DNA from: Sulfuricurvum sp. | GTDB lineage: Bacteria; Campylobacterota; Campylobacteria; Campylobacterales; Sulfurimonadaceae | Direction of reading: 5' to 3' | DNA: 64,000 nucleotides | Assembly: GCF_028710345.1 (NCBI RefSeq) | Contig: NZ_JAQTUH010000002.1 | Coordinates: 124,001 to 188,000 of the forward strand | Shown here: piece by piece, positions 40,056-49,533 of the stretch | How the letters are laid out: each line of letters opens with the position of its first letter | Position numbering within the stretch: position 1 is the first letter of the stretch | The notes under the pieces: generated by a model | Databases searched by the model: none | What the model saw: only the letters and a program-made list of their open reading frames with translations | Told to the model about the DNA's origin: nothing | Made by a program: the position numbers and the translations under genes

Positions 40056-40340
40056 ATGCAAGTTAGTTCATATACATTTAAATCCCCTTATCCGCAAGCG
40101 ATTCAGATAGGGCAACCTGATCCTAACAGTACAACAAAAGAGGATCAAGCGCAATCACCATTAGCCATGCAAAATGAGAAAAATAAAAGTTCCGATGCTA
40201 AGGTTAATCCAACACTGGATTCAGGGGTTACTATATCATTGAGTGCATTGCAAAGTGGAAATTCTCAGAGTGGTGTATCAGAATTCAAATCATTAGTAAA
40301 TGTTAATCAAGCACAAAAAGCGTACACTCAACAAAATTAA
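40056..40340 (+). CDS. Small soluble protein of unknown function
   Basis: 94 residues, preceded by a strong TTAGGAGG ribosome-binding site that makes it a convincing gene. It is polar, Gln/Ser/Asn rich and probably disordered over most of its length, with a more ordered C-terminal helix around SEFKSLVNVNQAQKAYTQQN. No signal peptide, membrane helix or recognised domain. It stands alone between lemA and the tRNA cluster. No function is proposed. Confidence 0.7.
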   Translation: MQVSSYTFKSPYPQAIQIGQPDPNSTTKEDQAQSPLAMQNEKNKSSDAKVNPTLDSGVTISLSALQSGNSQSGVSEFKSLVNVNQAQKAYTQQN

Positions 40341-40372
40341 AAAGTAGTGGTTGATAATATAGAGAGGGAAGA

Positions 40373-40449
40373 TGGCGCAGCGGACGGGACTCGAACCCGC
40401 GACCTCCTGCGTGACAGGCAGGCATTCTAACCAACTGAACTACCGCTGC
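40373..40449 (-). tRNA. tRNA-Asp (GTC), copy 2
   Basis: 77 nt including encoded CCA. Acceptor GCAGCGG pairs with CCGCTGC; discriminator G; anticodon loop CTGTCAC with GTC. Identical to the copy at 40679-40755. Last gene of the cluster in the direction of transcription. Confidence 0.98.
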
Positions 40450-40458
40450 GCCTAAAAA

Positions 40459-40534
40459 TGGTGGGAATTACAGGACTCGAACCTGTGACATCTACCTTGT
40501 AAGGGTAGCGCTCTACCAACTGAGCTAAACTCCC
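40459..40534 (-). tRNA. tRNA-Val (TAC), copy 2
   Basis: 76 nt with encoded CCA. Acceptor GGGAGTT/AATTCCC, anticodon TAC in loop CTTACAA. Identical to the copy at 40765-40840. Nine bp separate it from tRNA-Asp. Confidence 0.98.
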
Positions 40535-40678
40535 AAAATTTGTCTTTTTTCCTTAATACTTTGTCAAACTCTTTTTTTCATTTCGTCATGTACTTGATGT
40601 ACACTTCCTCATTCAAAAAATTCGTTTTCCGCGTCTAAAGCAAAAAATCTTAAATTTCAAAAAAATCAAATAACAATA
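40535..40678 (-). other. Spacer between the duplicated tRNA-Val/Asp pairs
   Basis: 144 bp of A/T-rich DNA with no gene. It has the palindromic TGTACttgaTGTACA at about 40590-40603 and pyrimidine tracts. It probably remains in the primary tRNA transcript or holds a second promoter. Confidence 0.4.
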
Positions 40679-40755
40679 TGGCGCAGCGGACGGGACTCGA
40701 ACCCGCGACCTCCTGCGTGACAGGCAGGCATTCTAACCAACTGAACTACCGCTGC
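40679..40755 (-). tRNA. tRNA-Asp (GTC), copy 1
   Basis: Identical 77-nt sequence to the copy at 40373-40449, with encoded CCA and anticodon GTC. Confidence 0.98.
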
Positions 40756-40764
40756 GCCTAAAAA

Positions 40765-40840
40765 TGGTGGGAATTACAGGACTCGAACCTGTGACATCTA
40801 CCTTGTAAGGGTAGCGCTCTACCAACTGAGCTAAACTCCC
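40765..40840 (-). tRNA. tRNA-Val (TAC), copy 1
   Basis: Identical 76-nt sequence to the copy at 40459-40534, anticodon TAC, encoded CCA. Confidence 0.98.
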
Positions 40841-40871
40841 ATGAGTTTAAAATTAAAATAACTTGAACAAG

Positions 40872-40947
40872 TGGCGACCCCTAAAGGATTTGAACCTCTG
40901 TTCCTACCATGAAGTGATAGTGTCCTTGGCCACTAGACGAAAGGGTC
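40872..40947 (-). tRNA. tRNA-Glu (TTC) with C33
   Basis: 76 nt with encoded CCA. Acceptor GACCCTT/AGGGGTC with discriminator G, normal T arm (GGTTCAAATCC) and D arm. Anticodon arm CTATC-ACTTCAT-GGTAG gives anticodon TTC. The base before it is C rather than the nearly universal T33. Confidence 0.95.
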
Positions 40948-40964
40948 ACTTAAAACTGTAAACA

Positions 40965-41040
40965 TGGTGTCCCGTGATGGACTCGAACCATCGACCCCTT
41001 CATTAAAAGTGAAATGCTCTACCGACTGAGCTAACGGGAC
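40965..41040 (-). tRNA. tRNA-Lys (TTT)
   Basis: 76 nt with encoded CCA. Acceptor GTCCCGT/ACGGGAC, discriminator A, anticodon TTT in loop CTTTTAA. First gene of the minus-strand cluster Lys-Glu-Val-Asp-Val-Asp. Confidence 0.98.
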
Positions 41041-41177
41041 CTCTTCAATCATCGAAAATTCGAACGATTGTGAGGGCGAAATTATAGGGGAAAGATGATG
41101 TTTTGTCAAGGAGAAATGAGATGATGTTGATAAAAATCTTTTAAGACTCCTGTAAAGGGGGAATTTTACTAGAATTT

Positions 41178-42269
41178 TTAACTAAAAAATAGCTCTCTAT
41201 CAATATTGAGTAACATTTTGACTGCCATAAGAACACTTTGTTCTTGGATATAGTTACGATCTCCTTCAAAAGCAAAACGTTCAGTATGGACACTGTTTTG
41301 TGAACGTGCGCTAATATAGACGGTTCCGACCGGTTTGGTTTCGCTCCCACCTGTTGGACCTGCGATACCGCTGATAGCGAGAGCAAACGCAGCATAACTG
41401 ACGTTAAGTGCCCCCTCAGACATTTGGTTAACAACATCGGCACTTACAGCACCATGGGTTTCAAGCGATTCTTCTTCAACCGCAAGCCAGTTGGCTTTGA
41501 GGATATTATCATAGGTGATAAGAGAGCCTTCATATACAGAGGAAGCTCCGTTTTGAGAAGTAAAGAAGTAAGCGAGAGAACCTCCGCTGCAACTCTCAGC
41601 AAACGAGATTTTTTTCTCATGTTTGGAGAGTTTTTCGATGATATAAGCGGCAATGTTGGATGCGGCTATCACTTTATGGTGAAGTAGACCTTTGGCAGAG
41701 GCGATAAATTGTGCCATATTCCCATGTTTACGAGCTGTGATTTTTACCTTTACCCATCCTTCTACTAGTTCTGATAATTCGAGTTTGACATCAAAATTTT
41801 GAGCAAGCGGTTCGAGGAGTGCCGATACACTGGAGAGCTCTTCATTAAAGACATGTATCCATCCGCTTTTACTCTCATCATCAATGAGTACTGGAGGGAG
41901 TGTTTTCCCCTCATGAGCAAGCAGAACATTGATCTCAGAAGAATGGTGTGTCAAGAGATAACTTCCATTTTCCAAAATACTGGCACGGGAGGGGATAAGC
42001 ATATTATCTTTTAAGACTTGGTTGTCTGCCGTAACGGTACTGAGCAATTTTCCAATGATAGTAAAGGTACTTTTAGTAGTAATAATTACTAATTTGGATT
42101 CGATTTTTAAGAGCTGTTCAAGGTGGAGAAATAATCCTTTATCGGACTCTTCAAAATAGCTTATAGAGTCAATGGCGGAGAGCTTTTCTTTGATGCTTCT
42201 CACGACATAACGCTCGAAGGGTTCATTTAAAATTAATCTATTGCCGACAAAAAGTACATCACGTCTCAT
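41178..42269 (-). CDS. CinA-like protein: active-looking PncC domain with a degenerate N-terminal domain
   Basis: 363 residues from ATG 42269, chosen because AAGGAT precedes it; the frame is open to a TTG at 42284. The C-terminal CinA/PncC nicotinamide-nucleotide amidase domain (about 205-363) has SFAESCSGGSLAYFF with the catalytic Ser, LITYDNILKANWL and LAISGIAGPTGGSETKPVGTVYI. The N-terminal half sits where CinA has its MoCF-like domain, but the TTGGLGPTxDD motif is absent (IITTKSTFTIIGKLL in that region). It may be a structural remnant. PncC recycles NMN released by DNA ligase in other bacteria. Confidence 0.85.
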   Translation of the reverse strand: MRRDVLFVGNRLILNEPFERYVVRSIKEKLSAIDSISYFEESDKGLFLHLEQLLKIESKLVIITTKSTFTIIGKLLSTVTADNQVLKDNMLIPSRASILENGSYLLTHHSSEINVLLAHEGKTLPPVLIDDESKSGWIHVFNEELSSVSALLEPLAQNFDVKLELSELVEGWVKVKITARKHGNMAQFIASAKGLLHHKVIAASNIAAYIIEKLSKHEKKISFAESCSGGSLAYFFTSQNGASSVYEGSLITYDNILKANWLAVEEESLETHGAVSADVVNQMSEGALNVSYAAFALAISGIAGPTGGSETKPVGTVYISARSQNSVHTERFAFEGDRNYIQEQSVLMAVKMLLNIDRELFFS

Positions 42270-42296
42270 CTGTTTATCCTTCAAAATTTATGGTTG

Positions 42297-42416
42297 CACG
42301 AAAACGAATTCATCCGTTTTCGTGGCAAGGAGTGAAGTCCTTTGCAATCCCCTAAAGCTACAAAAGCAGTGCTTTTGAGAATTATATTGTGAAGTAGTAT
42401 AGCATAGCTACTCCTT
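42297..42416. promoter_or_regulatory. Hairpin-rich spacer between cinA and ileS
   Basis: The 217-bp divergent spacer contains a run of inverted repeats. CACGAAAACG/CGTTTTCGTG (42297-42324, 10-bp perfect stem, 8-base loop). GCAAGGA/TCCTTTGC with one bulge (about 42325-42345). CAAAAGCA/TGCTTTTG (about 42362-42378). AGTAG/CTACT (about 42393-42412). No protein frame or known riboswitch was recognised. It could be a structured leader or a small RNA. Confidence 0.5.
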
Positions 42417-42445
42417 ACGACAGCAAAATTTAAACCCCTAAAAGC

Positions 42446-42451
42446 TATAAT
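42446..42451 (+). promoter_or_regulatory. -10 box for ileS
   Basis: AAAGCTATAATGC is 36 bp before the ileS ATG and downstream of the hairpin cluster, so the hairpins would not be in the ileS mRNA made from this promoter. TTAAGGGATCC precedes the start. Confidence 0.55.
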
Positions 42452-42486
42452 GCAAAACTTTTATATGCACATTATTAAGGGATCCA

Positions 42487-45243
42487 ATGGATTATAAAGA
42501 TACCCTCTTGTTACCACAAACTGAATTTCCGATGCGCGGGAATTTGATTAACAACGAACCACTTCGCTATGCATCATGGATTGCACAAGATGTCTACAGC
42601 CGTATGAAAACCAATCGTCAAGGGGCTCAAACCTTTACGCTTCACGATGGTCCACCGTACGCCAACGGTCATACCCATATCGGTCACGCACTGAACAAAA
42701 TTCTCAAAGATATTGTGATTAAATACCACTATTTTAACGGTAAATCGGTCCGTTTTACCCCAGGGTGGGATTGTCATGGATTGCCGATCGAGCAACAAGT
42801 AGAGAAAAAGCTGGGTGGAAAACAGAAAAAAGAGGCTTTAAGTACCGCTGAAGTGCGTCAACTTTGTCGTGCTCATGCGCAGGAATTTATCGATATTCAA
42901 CGTGATGAGTTTAAAAAATTGGGAGTTGTTGCCGATTGGGATAATCCCTATTTGACAATGGACTCTAAATTTGAGGCAAATATCTATCGTACCCTTTGCG
43001 CAGTAGCGAAAAAAGGGTTGTTGATAGAGCGTTCTAAACCGGTATTTTGGAGCTGGGCGGAGCGTACGGCACTCGCAGAAGCAGAAGTGGAGTACGAAGA
43101 TAAAGAGGATTATTCTATCTACGTCGCGTTTGAACTCTCTGATGAAGCAAAAATACGTGCAGGAATCGAGGGTAATGCCGCCATCGTGATTTGGACAACA
43201 ACGCCATGGACATTGCCAGCAAATACCGGTATCTCACTCAATCCTGATGAGGTGTATATCCGAACCAGTGATGGGTATATCGTGGCGCAAAAGCGTTATG
43301 AGGCAATGATTGAAGAGGGTGTTTTTAGTGGGACGGTTGTTCAAAAAATCGACGCCAAAAAATTTGAAAATCTCTACGCTATCAATCCGCTCAACGGTCG
43401 AGGTTCTCATCTAGTACTTGGTGAGCACGTTTTGATGGAGAATGGGTCAGGGTGTGTTCATACTGCACCGGGGCATGGGGAAGATGACTACCGTATCGGG
43501 CTTCGTTATAACCTCGAAGTGGTAATGCCTGTCGATGAGACGGGATGTTATGATAATACGCTAGTGCGTGAAAAACTACTTCCGAATCCAGAAAGCTTTG
43601 TAGGGATGCATATTTTTAAGGCGAATGAGCCAATCTTGGAGCTGTTGGGTAACAAAGCACTCAAAGTATCGAAATTTCGCCACTCCTATCCTCACTGTTG
43701 GCGTTCACATACTCCATTGATTTATCGTGCAACCAAACAATGGTTTATTAGCGTTGATGGAACACCTGAAGGTGAGAACAAGACATTACGAGAAATTGCA
43801 CAAGCAGAAGTGGCAAAAACAGTATTTTATCCAGAAACGGGAAAAAATCGTTTAGGCTCGATGGTTGAAAATCGCCCTGATTGGTGTATCTCACGTCAGC
43901 GTGATTGGGGAGTCCCTATCGCATTTTTCCGTGTCAAAGAGACGGGCGAGGTAATTTTGGATGAGAAAGTTCTCAACTATATCGCGATGATTTTCGAGAT
44001 GCACAGCACCGATGCGTGGTACTCGATGAGCATCGAAGAGCTTCTTTACCCCGGTTCAGGATATAAAGCGGACGAACTCGAAAAAGTCTCCGATATTCTC
44101 GATGTATGGTTTGATAGCGGTTCAACATGGAATGCGGTGCTCAAATCACGAAATTACGATGCGGGAACTTATCCTGCTGATTTGTATATCGAGGGGTCTG
44201 ATCAGCATCGCGGATGGTTTCAAAGCTCACTTTTCCTCAGTACGGCAGTAGAACATGTTGCTCCCTATAAAGCACTTTTGACCCACGGATTTACCGTCGA
44301 TGAGAAGGGTGAGAAGATGTCAAAATCCAAAGGGAACGTTGTCGCTCCCGAATCGGTTTTGAAAGAGTATGGTTCAGAAATTTTACGTCTATGGGTAGCG
44401 ATGAGCGATTACCAAGGGGATTTGAAAATTTCGGGCAATATCCTCAAACAAACGGCGGAACAGTACCGAAAGCTTCGTAATACTTTTCGTATTATGCTCG
44501 CGAATCTCGATGGGCTCGAAGCAATCGTCCCCTACAGTGAAATGGGTGAGATTGATAAGTGGATTGTCTCTAAAGCTAAAGAGGTGTTTGATGAAACCCA
44601 TCGTCTTTTCGGAGAATACAATTTCGTACACGGGATGAGCGGATTAAACTATTTCATCGTGAATGAACTCAGCGGTGTTTATATCGATATTACCAAAGAT
44701 CGTATGTATTGTGATGCGGCAGATTCACGCGAACGTAAATCTTCTCAGAGTGCGATGGCAATCATTGCCCGCTCGATGTTAGGCCTTATCGCTCCGATAT
44801 TGACCTATACGGCGGATGAGATTTTTGAAAACGCGCCATTGGTTATTCGTGGAGACGCAACCGATATTTTTGATATCACTTATACGGCTATCGAATCGGT
44901 TGAGAGCAGTTGGGATGATGCAGTGATGAAAGTGATTCGTGAGAAATTTAACGAAATCGTGGATGGGTTGAAAAAAGAAAAAGTAATCAAAAATACCCTT
45001 GAACTTGTTATTTCAACCACCTCTGAGCATGCCAAAGCGATGAAAAAAGCCGATATCGAAGAGTATTTAGTTATCTCCAAATGGTGTGCGTGTGAACTCA
45101 AAGATATTTTAGGGACGTTTGCGATAGAGGGGGATACATTTAATATCGCTCTCGCATCCAAAGCAAAATGTCCTCGTTGTTGGAAATATCACAGTGTTGA
45201 TGAAGAGACGTTATGTGAACGTTGTGCGCAGGTTGTAGCCTAA
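42487..45243 (+). CDS. ileS: Isoleucyl-tRNA synthetase
   Basis: 918 residues. Class I synthetase with the HIGH motif in GPPYANGHTHIGHA, the editing CP1 domain (IVIWTTTPWTLPANTGI), KMSKSKGN, and a C-terminal zinc site (CPRCWKY...CERCAQ). This length and zinc-binding tail are the bacterial type. The stop codon overlaps the start of a small membrane gene by one base (TAATG). Confidence 0.98.
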   Translation: MDYKDTLLLPQTEFPMRGNLINNEPLRYASWIAQDVYSRMKTNRQGAQTFTLHDGPPYANGHTHIGHALNKILKDIVIKYHYFNGKSVRFTPGWDCHGLPIEQQVEKKLGGKQKKEALSTAEVRQLCRAHAQEFIDIQRDEFKKLGVVADWDNPYLTMDSKFEANIYRTLCAVAKKGLLIERSKPVFWSWAERTALAEAEVEYEDKEDYSIYVAFELSDEAKIRAGIEGNAAIVIWTTTPWTLPANTGISLNPDEVYIRTSDGYIVAQKRYEAMIEEGVFSGTVVQKIDAKKFENLYAINPLNGRGSHLVLGEHVLMENGSGCVHTAPGHGEDDYRIGLRYNLEVVMPVDETGCYDNTLVREKLLPNPESFVGMHIFKANEPILELLGNKALKVSKFRHSYPHCWRSHTPLIYRATKQWFISVDGTPEGENKTLREIAQAEVAKTVFYPETGKNRLGSMVENRPDWCISRQRDWGVPIAFFRVKETGEVILDEKVLNYIAMIFEMHSTDAWYSMSIEELLYPGSGYKADELEKVSDILDVWFDSGSTWNAVLKSRNYDAGTYPADLYIEGSDQHRGWFQSSLFLSTAVEHVAPYKALLTHGFTVDEKGEKMSKSKGNVVAPESVLKEYGSEILRLWVAMSDYQGDLKISGNILKQTAEQYRKLRNTFRIMLANLDGLEAIVPYSEMGEIDKWIVSKAKEVFDETHRLFGEYNFVHGMSGLNYFIVNELSGVYIDITKDRMYCDAADSRERKSSQSAMAIIARSMLGLIAPILTYTADEIFENAPLVIRGDATDIFDITYTAIESVESSWDDAVMKVIREKFNEIVDGLKKEKVIKNTLELVISTTSEHAKAMKKADIEEYLVISKWCACELKDILGTFAIEGDTFNIALASKAKCPRCWKYHSVDEETLCERCAQVVA

Positions 45244-45368
45244 TGGTGGATGTAACTCAAGCGGTACCGATGAGTTTTATATTTGAGACAATCGGTGCTA
45301 TTTTTGTAATCATTGCATTGGGGATTATGATGGTAAAACAAGCAAAAAAGAAAAAGGAATCTCTATGA
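45243..45368 (+). CDS. 41-residue single-pass membrane protein between ileS and gatA
   Basis: A short frame from ATG 45243 (sharing the A of the ileS TAA) to TGA 45366-45368, overlapping the gatA ATG by 4 bp (ATGA). The peptide [20 protein letters not shown] continues into [21 protein letters not shown]: one hydrophobic helix (about 11-30) with a Lys-rich cytoplasmic tail, consistent with an N-out orientation. Tight overlap on both sides suggests that it is translated and couples ileS to gatA. Unknown function; too short for many gene finders. Confidence 0.72.
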   Translation: MVDVTQAVPMSFIFETIGAIFVIIALGIMMVKQAKKKKESL

Positions 45369-46708
45369 TAACTCTTAAAGAAGCATTGAAGCTCTCAAAA
45401 GAAGAGATTGTGCTACTCAAAGAAGAGCTTAAAGCAAAAATTGCGGCATATCCTGAACTCAATGCTTATATTGATGTTCTAAATGTCGGTGAGGGGATAC
45501 CTATCGCGATTAAAGACAATATCCAAGTAAAGGATTGGTCGGTAACATCAGGTTCGAATATTCTCAAAGGGTATATAGCTCCCTATAATGCGACCGTAAT
45601 TGAGAAGCTTTTGGACAATGGTCTATCACCGTTTGGGCGAACCAATATGGATGAGTTTGCGATGGGTTCGACTACTGAGAGTAGTTGCTATGGTAAAACA
45701 CTTAACCCACTCAATCACAATTGTGTTCCTGGGGGAAGTTCAGGAGGATCGGCAGCGGTAATTGCGGCTGGACTAGCGGTTGCAGCTTTGGGGAGTGATA
45801 CCGGGGGATCGATTCGTCAACCTGCGGCATTTTGTGGAATCGTCGGGATGAAACCTACCTATGGGCGTGTCAGCCGTTACGGTCTGGGTGCGTATGCGAG
45901 TTCACTCGATCAAATCGGACCGATGACCCAAAATGTCGAAGATGCGGCGATTCTTTACGACATCATACAAGGGCATGATCTTAAAGATTCTACTAGCTCT
46001 GAGCGAAACGATGGCAAAGTGAGTGATAAGCTTGATCCATCGGTTAAACTCACTATCGCTATCGTCCCTGATTATATAAAAGAGGCTCACGAGGATGTTC
46101 GTAAGGCGTATGCGAAAACTGTTCAAGCGTTAAAAGATGCTGGGCACACCATCGTCGAGAAATCGTTGATGGACCCAAAATACGATATCTCAGCCTACTA
46201 CATCACGGCAACGGCAGAAGCAACGACCAATTTGGCACGTTATGACGGTATCCGCTACGGTAACCGTGTTGAGGGAGATAATCTCAAAGAGACCTATTTA
46301 AAAACCCGTTCTGCGGGTTTTGGTGCGGAAGTACAACGTCGTATCATGCTCGGAAATTTCGTCCTCTCATCAGGGTATTATGATGCCTATTATGTCAAAG
46401 CACAAAAAGTGCGTACATTGATTCAAGAGGAGTATAATAAGATTTTTGAAGAAGTAGATTTGATCCTCACTCCGGTTGCACCGCGTACAGCGTATGAATT
46501 TGGTGCTCTTAGTGATCCTTTGGAGATGTATTTGAGCGATATTTATACTATTTCGGTCAACCTCGCGGGGCTTCCGGCTATCTCTCTCCCCGTTGATATC
46601 GCTGAGAATGGAATGCCGGTAGGATTACAACTAGTCGCTCGTGCGTATGCAGAGCAAACACTTTTCAACGGGGCATTAAGTCTCGAAAACCAACTAAAAG
46701 GACTGTAA
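45365..46708 (+). CDS. gatA: Asp-tRNA(Asn)/Glu-tRNA(Gln) amidotransferase subunit A
   Basis: 447 residues, amidase-signature family. The Ser-cisSer-Lys triad is visible in [18 protein letters not shown] and [14 protein letters not shown]. GatCAB makes Gln-tRNA and Asn-tRNA from misacylated precursors in Campylobacterota. AAGGAATCTCT upstream. guaB follows with no gap (stop 46708, ATG 46709). Confidence 0.97.
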   Translation: MITLKEALKLSKEEIVLLKEELKAKIAAYPELNAYIDVLNVGEGIPIAIKDNIQVKDWSVTSGSNILKGYIAPYNATVIEKLLDNGLSPFGRTNMDEFAMGSTTESSCYGKTLNPLNHNCVPGGSSGGSAAVIAAGLAVAALGSDTGGSIRQPAAFCGIVGMKPTYGRVSRYGLGAYASSLDQIGPMTQNVEDAAILYDIIQGHDLKDSTSSERNDGKVSDKLDPSVKLTIAIVPDYIKEAHEDVRKAYAKTVQALKDAGHTIVEKSLMDPKYDISAYYITATAEATTNLARYDGIRYGNRVEGDNLKETYLKTRSAGFGAEVQRRIMLGNFVLSSGYYDAYYVKAQKVRTLIQEEYNKIFEEVDLILTPVAPRTAYEFGALSDPLEMYLSDIYTISVNLAGLPAISLPVDIAENGMPVGLQLVARAYAEQTLFNGALSLENQLKGL

Positions 46709-48154
<1,446 letters not shown>

Positions 48155-48162
48155 TTTATATT

Positions 48163-48221
48163 CCGTTCGCCCTGAGCTTGTCGAAGGGTGGACTGTGGTT
48201 CGACAGGCTCACCACGAACGG
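48163..48221. repeat. Intergenic inverted repeat of a widespread family
   Basis: Left arm CCGTTCGCCCTGAGCTTGTC and right arm ending GCTCACCACGAACGG form a long imperfect stem with a short spacer. In the + frame it encodes a familiar RPELVEG...RQAHHER peptide seen in many unrelated genomes. It is a mobile-like REP/MITE-type element or RNA hairpin, not a gene. It lies between guaB and metY. Confidence 0.75.
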
Positions 48222-48253
48222 GCTAAAATAGAGTTTATGAAATAAGGATTTTC

Positions 48254-49525
48254 ATGCAATTACAAACCGAAGCATTACACGCTGGATACGATAAAGATAC
48301 GCAACGAACCATGGCAGTACCGATGTACATGAGTACCGCTTTTGATTTTGGGAGTACTGATTTTGCCGCGAGCAGTTTTAATCTGCAACAAGGGACCGAT
48401 AATGTCTATACTCGTGTAGGTAACCCGACTACTGCTGTTTTAGAAAAACGGTTCGCCGTTTTAGAGGGGGGAAGCGGTGCACTAGCAGTGAGCAGTGGGA
48501 TGAGTGCGATATTTTACAGCATCCTCAATGTCGCACAAGCGGGAGATAATATCATCGTTGCTAACCAACTTTACGGCGGAACGGTGACACTCTTTTCTCA
48601 AACACTCAAACGCTTAGGAATTGAAGCGCGGTTTTTTGATATTCACTCACCTGATGCTATTGAAGCGTTAGTGGATGAGAAAACCCGATGTCTCTTTTTC
48701 GAGAGTATCACCAATCCGAGTATCGATGTTCCCAATTTTGACACATTAATCGCTATTGCAAACAAACACCAAATCCTCACGATTGTAGATAACACCGTCG
48801 CAACTCCTATGTTGTGTCAGCCGTTGTTATTAGGGGTGGATGTTGTGGTTCACAGTGCGAGTAAATACACGACGGGGCAGGGGCTTGCTATCGGCGGATT
48901 GATTGTTGAGCGACAAAACCTAGCTGAAAAAATCAAAGGGAATGTCCGTTATCCCGATTTTAATACCCCTGAGGTGAGCTATCACGGATTGGTGTTTGCC
49001 GATTCAGTAGTGAGCGGTATCTTGTTTACGTTTAGAGCACGAATGGTTCTTATGCGCGATACGGGAGCGGTATTAAGTCCATTTAATGCGTGGTTATTTA
49101 TCCAAGGGGTAGAGACGTTGTCCCTACGGATGAAACAACACTCACAAAGTGCGCTACAAATTGCGCAGTGGCTTGAGAAACACCCTCGTGTCAAAAAAGT
49201 GAACTATCCACTCCTAGAGAGTGATAAAAGCTACGCTAATGCCCAAAAATATCTCACTAAAGGCTCTAGTGGATTGCTCAGTTTTGAAGTAGAAGACTTT
49301 GAAACGGCGAAAAAAGTGTTGGATAGTGTCGAGATATTTTCTATCGTAGCCAACATTGGAGATAGTAAGTCGATTATCAACCACTCTGCTTCGACAACCC
49401 ATCAGCAACTCAGCCCCGAAGAGTTGAAAAAAGCAGGGGTGAGTGCAGGATTAATCCGTCTAAGTGTCGGCTTGGAAGATAGTGATGATTTGATTGCTGA
49501 TTTGAAAGCGGCGCTCGACGCGTAA
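48254..49525 (+). CDS. metY: O-acetylhomoserine sulfhydrylase
   Basis: 423 residues, PLP-dependent Cys/Met metabolism family. N-terminal TEALHAGYDKDTQRTMAVPMY, PLP Lys in VVHSASKYTTGQGLAIGG, and C-terminal NIGDSKSIINHSASTTHQQL. Makes homocysteine from O-acetylhomoserine and sulfide, which suits a sulfur-oxidising lifestyle. Followed closely by metX. Confidence 0.94.
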   Translation: MQLQTEALHAGYDKDTQRTMAVPMYMSTAFDFGSTDFAASSFNLQQGTDNVYTRVGNPTTAVLEKRFAVLEGGSGALAVSSGMSAIFYSILNVAQAGDNIIVANQLYGGTVTLFSQTLKRLGIEARFFDIHSPDAIEALVDEKTRCLFFESITNPSIDVPNFDTLIAIANKHQILTIVDNTVATPMLCQPLLLGVDVVVHSASKYTTGQGLAIGGLIVERQNLAEKIKGNVRYPDFNTPEVSYHGLVFADSVVSGILFTFRARMVLMRDTGAVLSPFNAWLFIQGVETLSLRMKQHSQSALQIAQWLEKHPRVKKVNYPLLESDKSYANAQKYLTKGSSGLLSFEVEDFETAKKVLDSVEIFSIVANIGDSKSIINHSASTTHQQLSPEELKKAGVSAGLIRLSVGLEDSDDLIADLKAALDA

Positions 49526-49533
49526 AGGGTACT

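Noticed and set aside
40373-41040. tRNA cluster as an attachment site of an integrated element
   Set aside because: No integrase, phage gene or direct att-like repeat apart from the tRNA duplicates was found, and flanking genes are ordinary core genes.
42297-42486. T-box or other known riboswitch before ileS
   Set aside because: No T-box motif or tRNA-like anti-terminator could be recognised and the ileS -10 box lies downstream of the hairpins.
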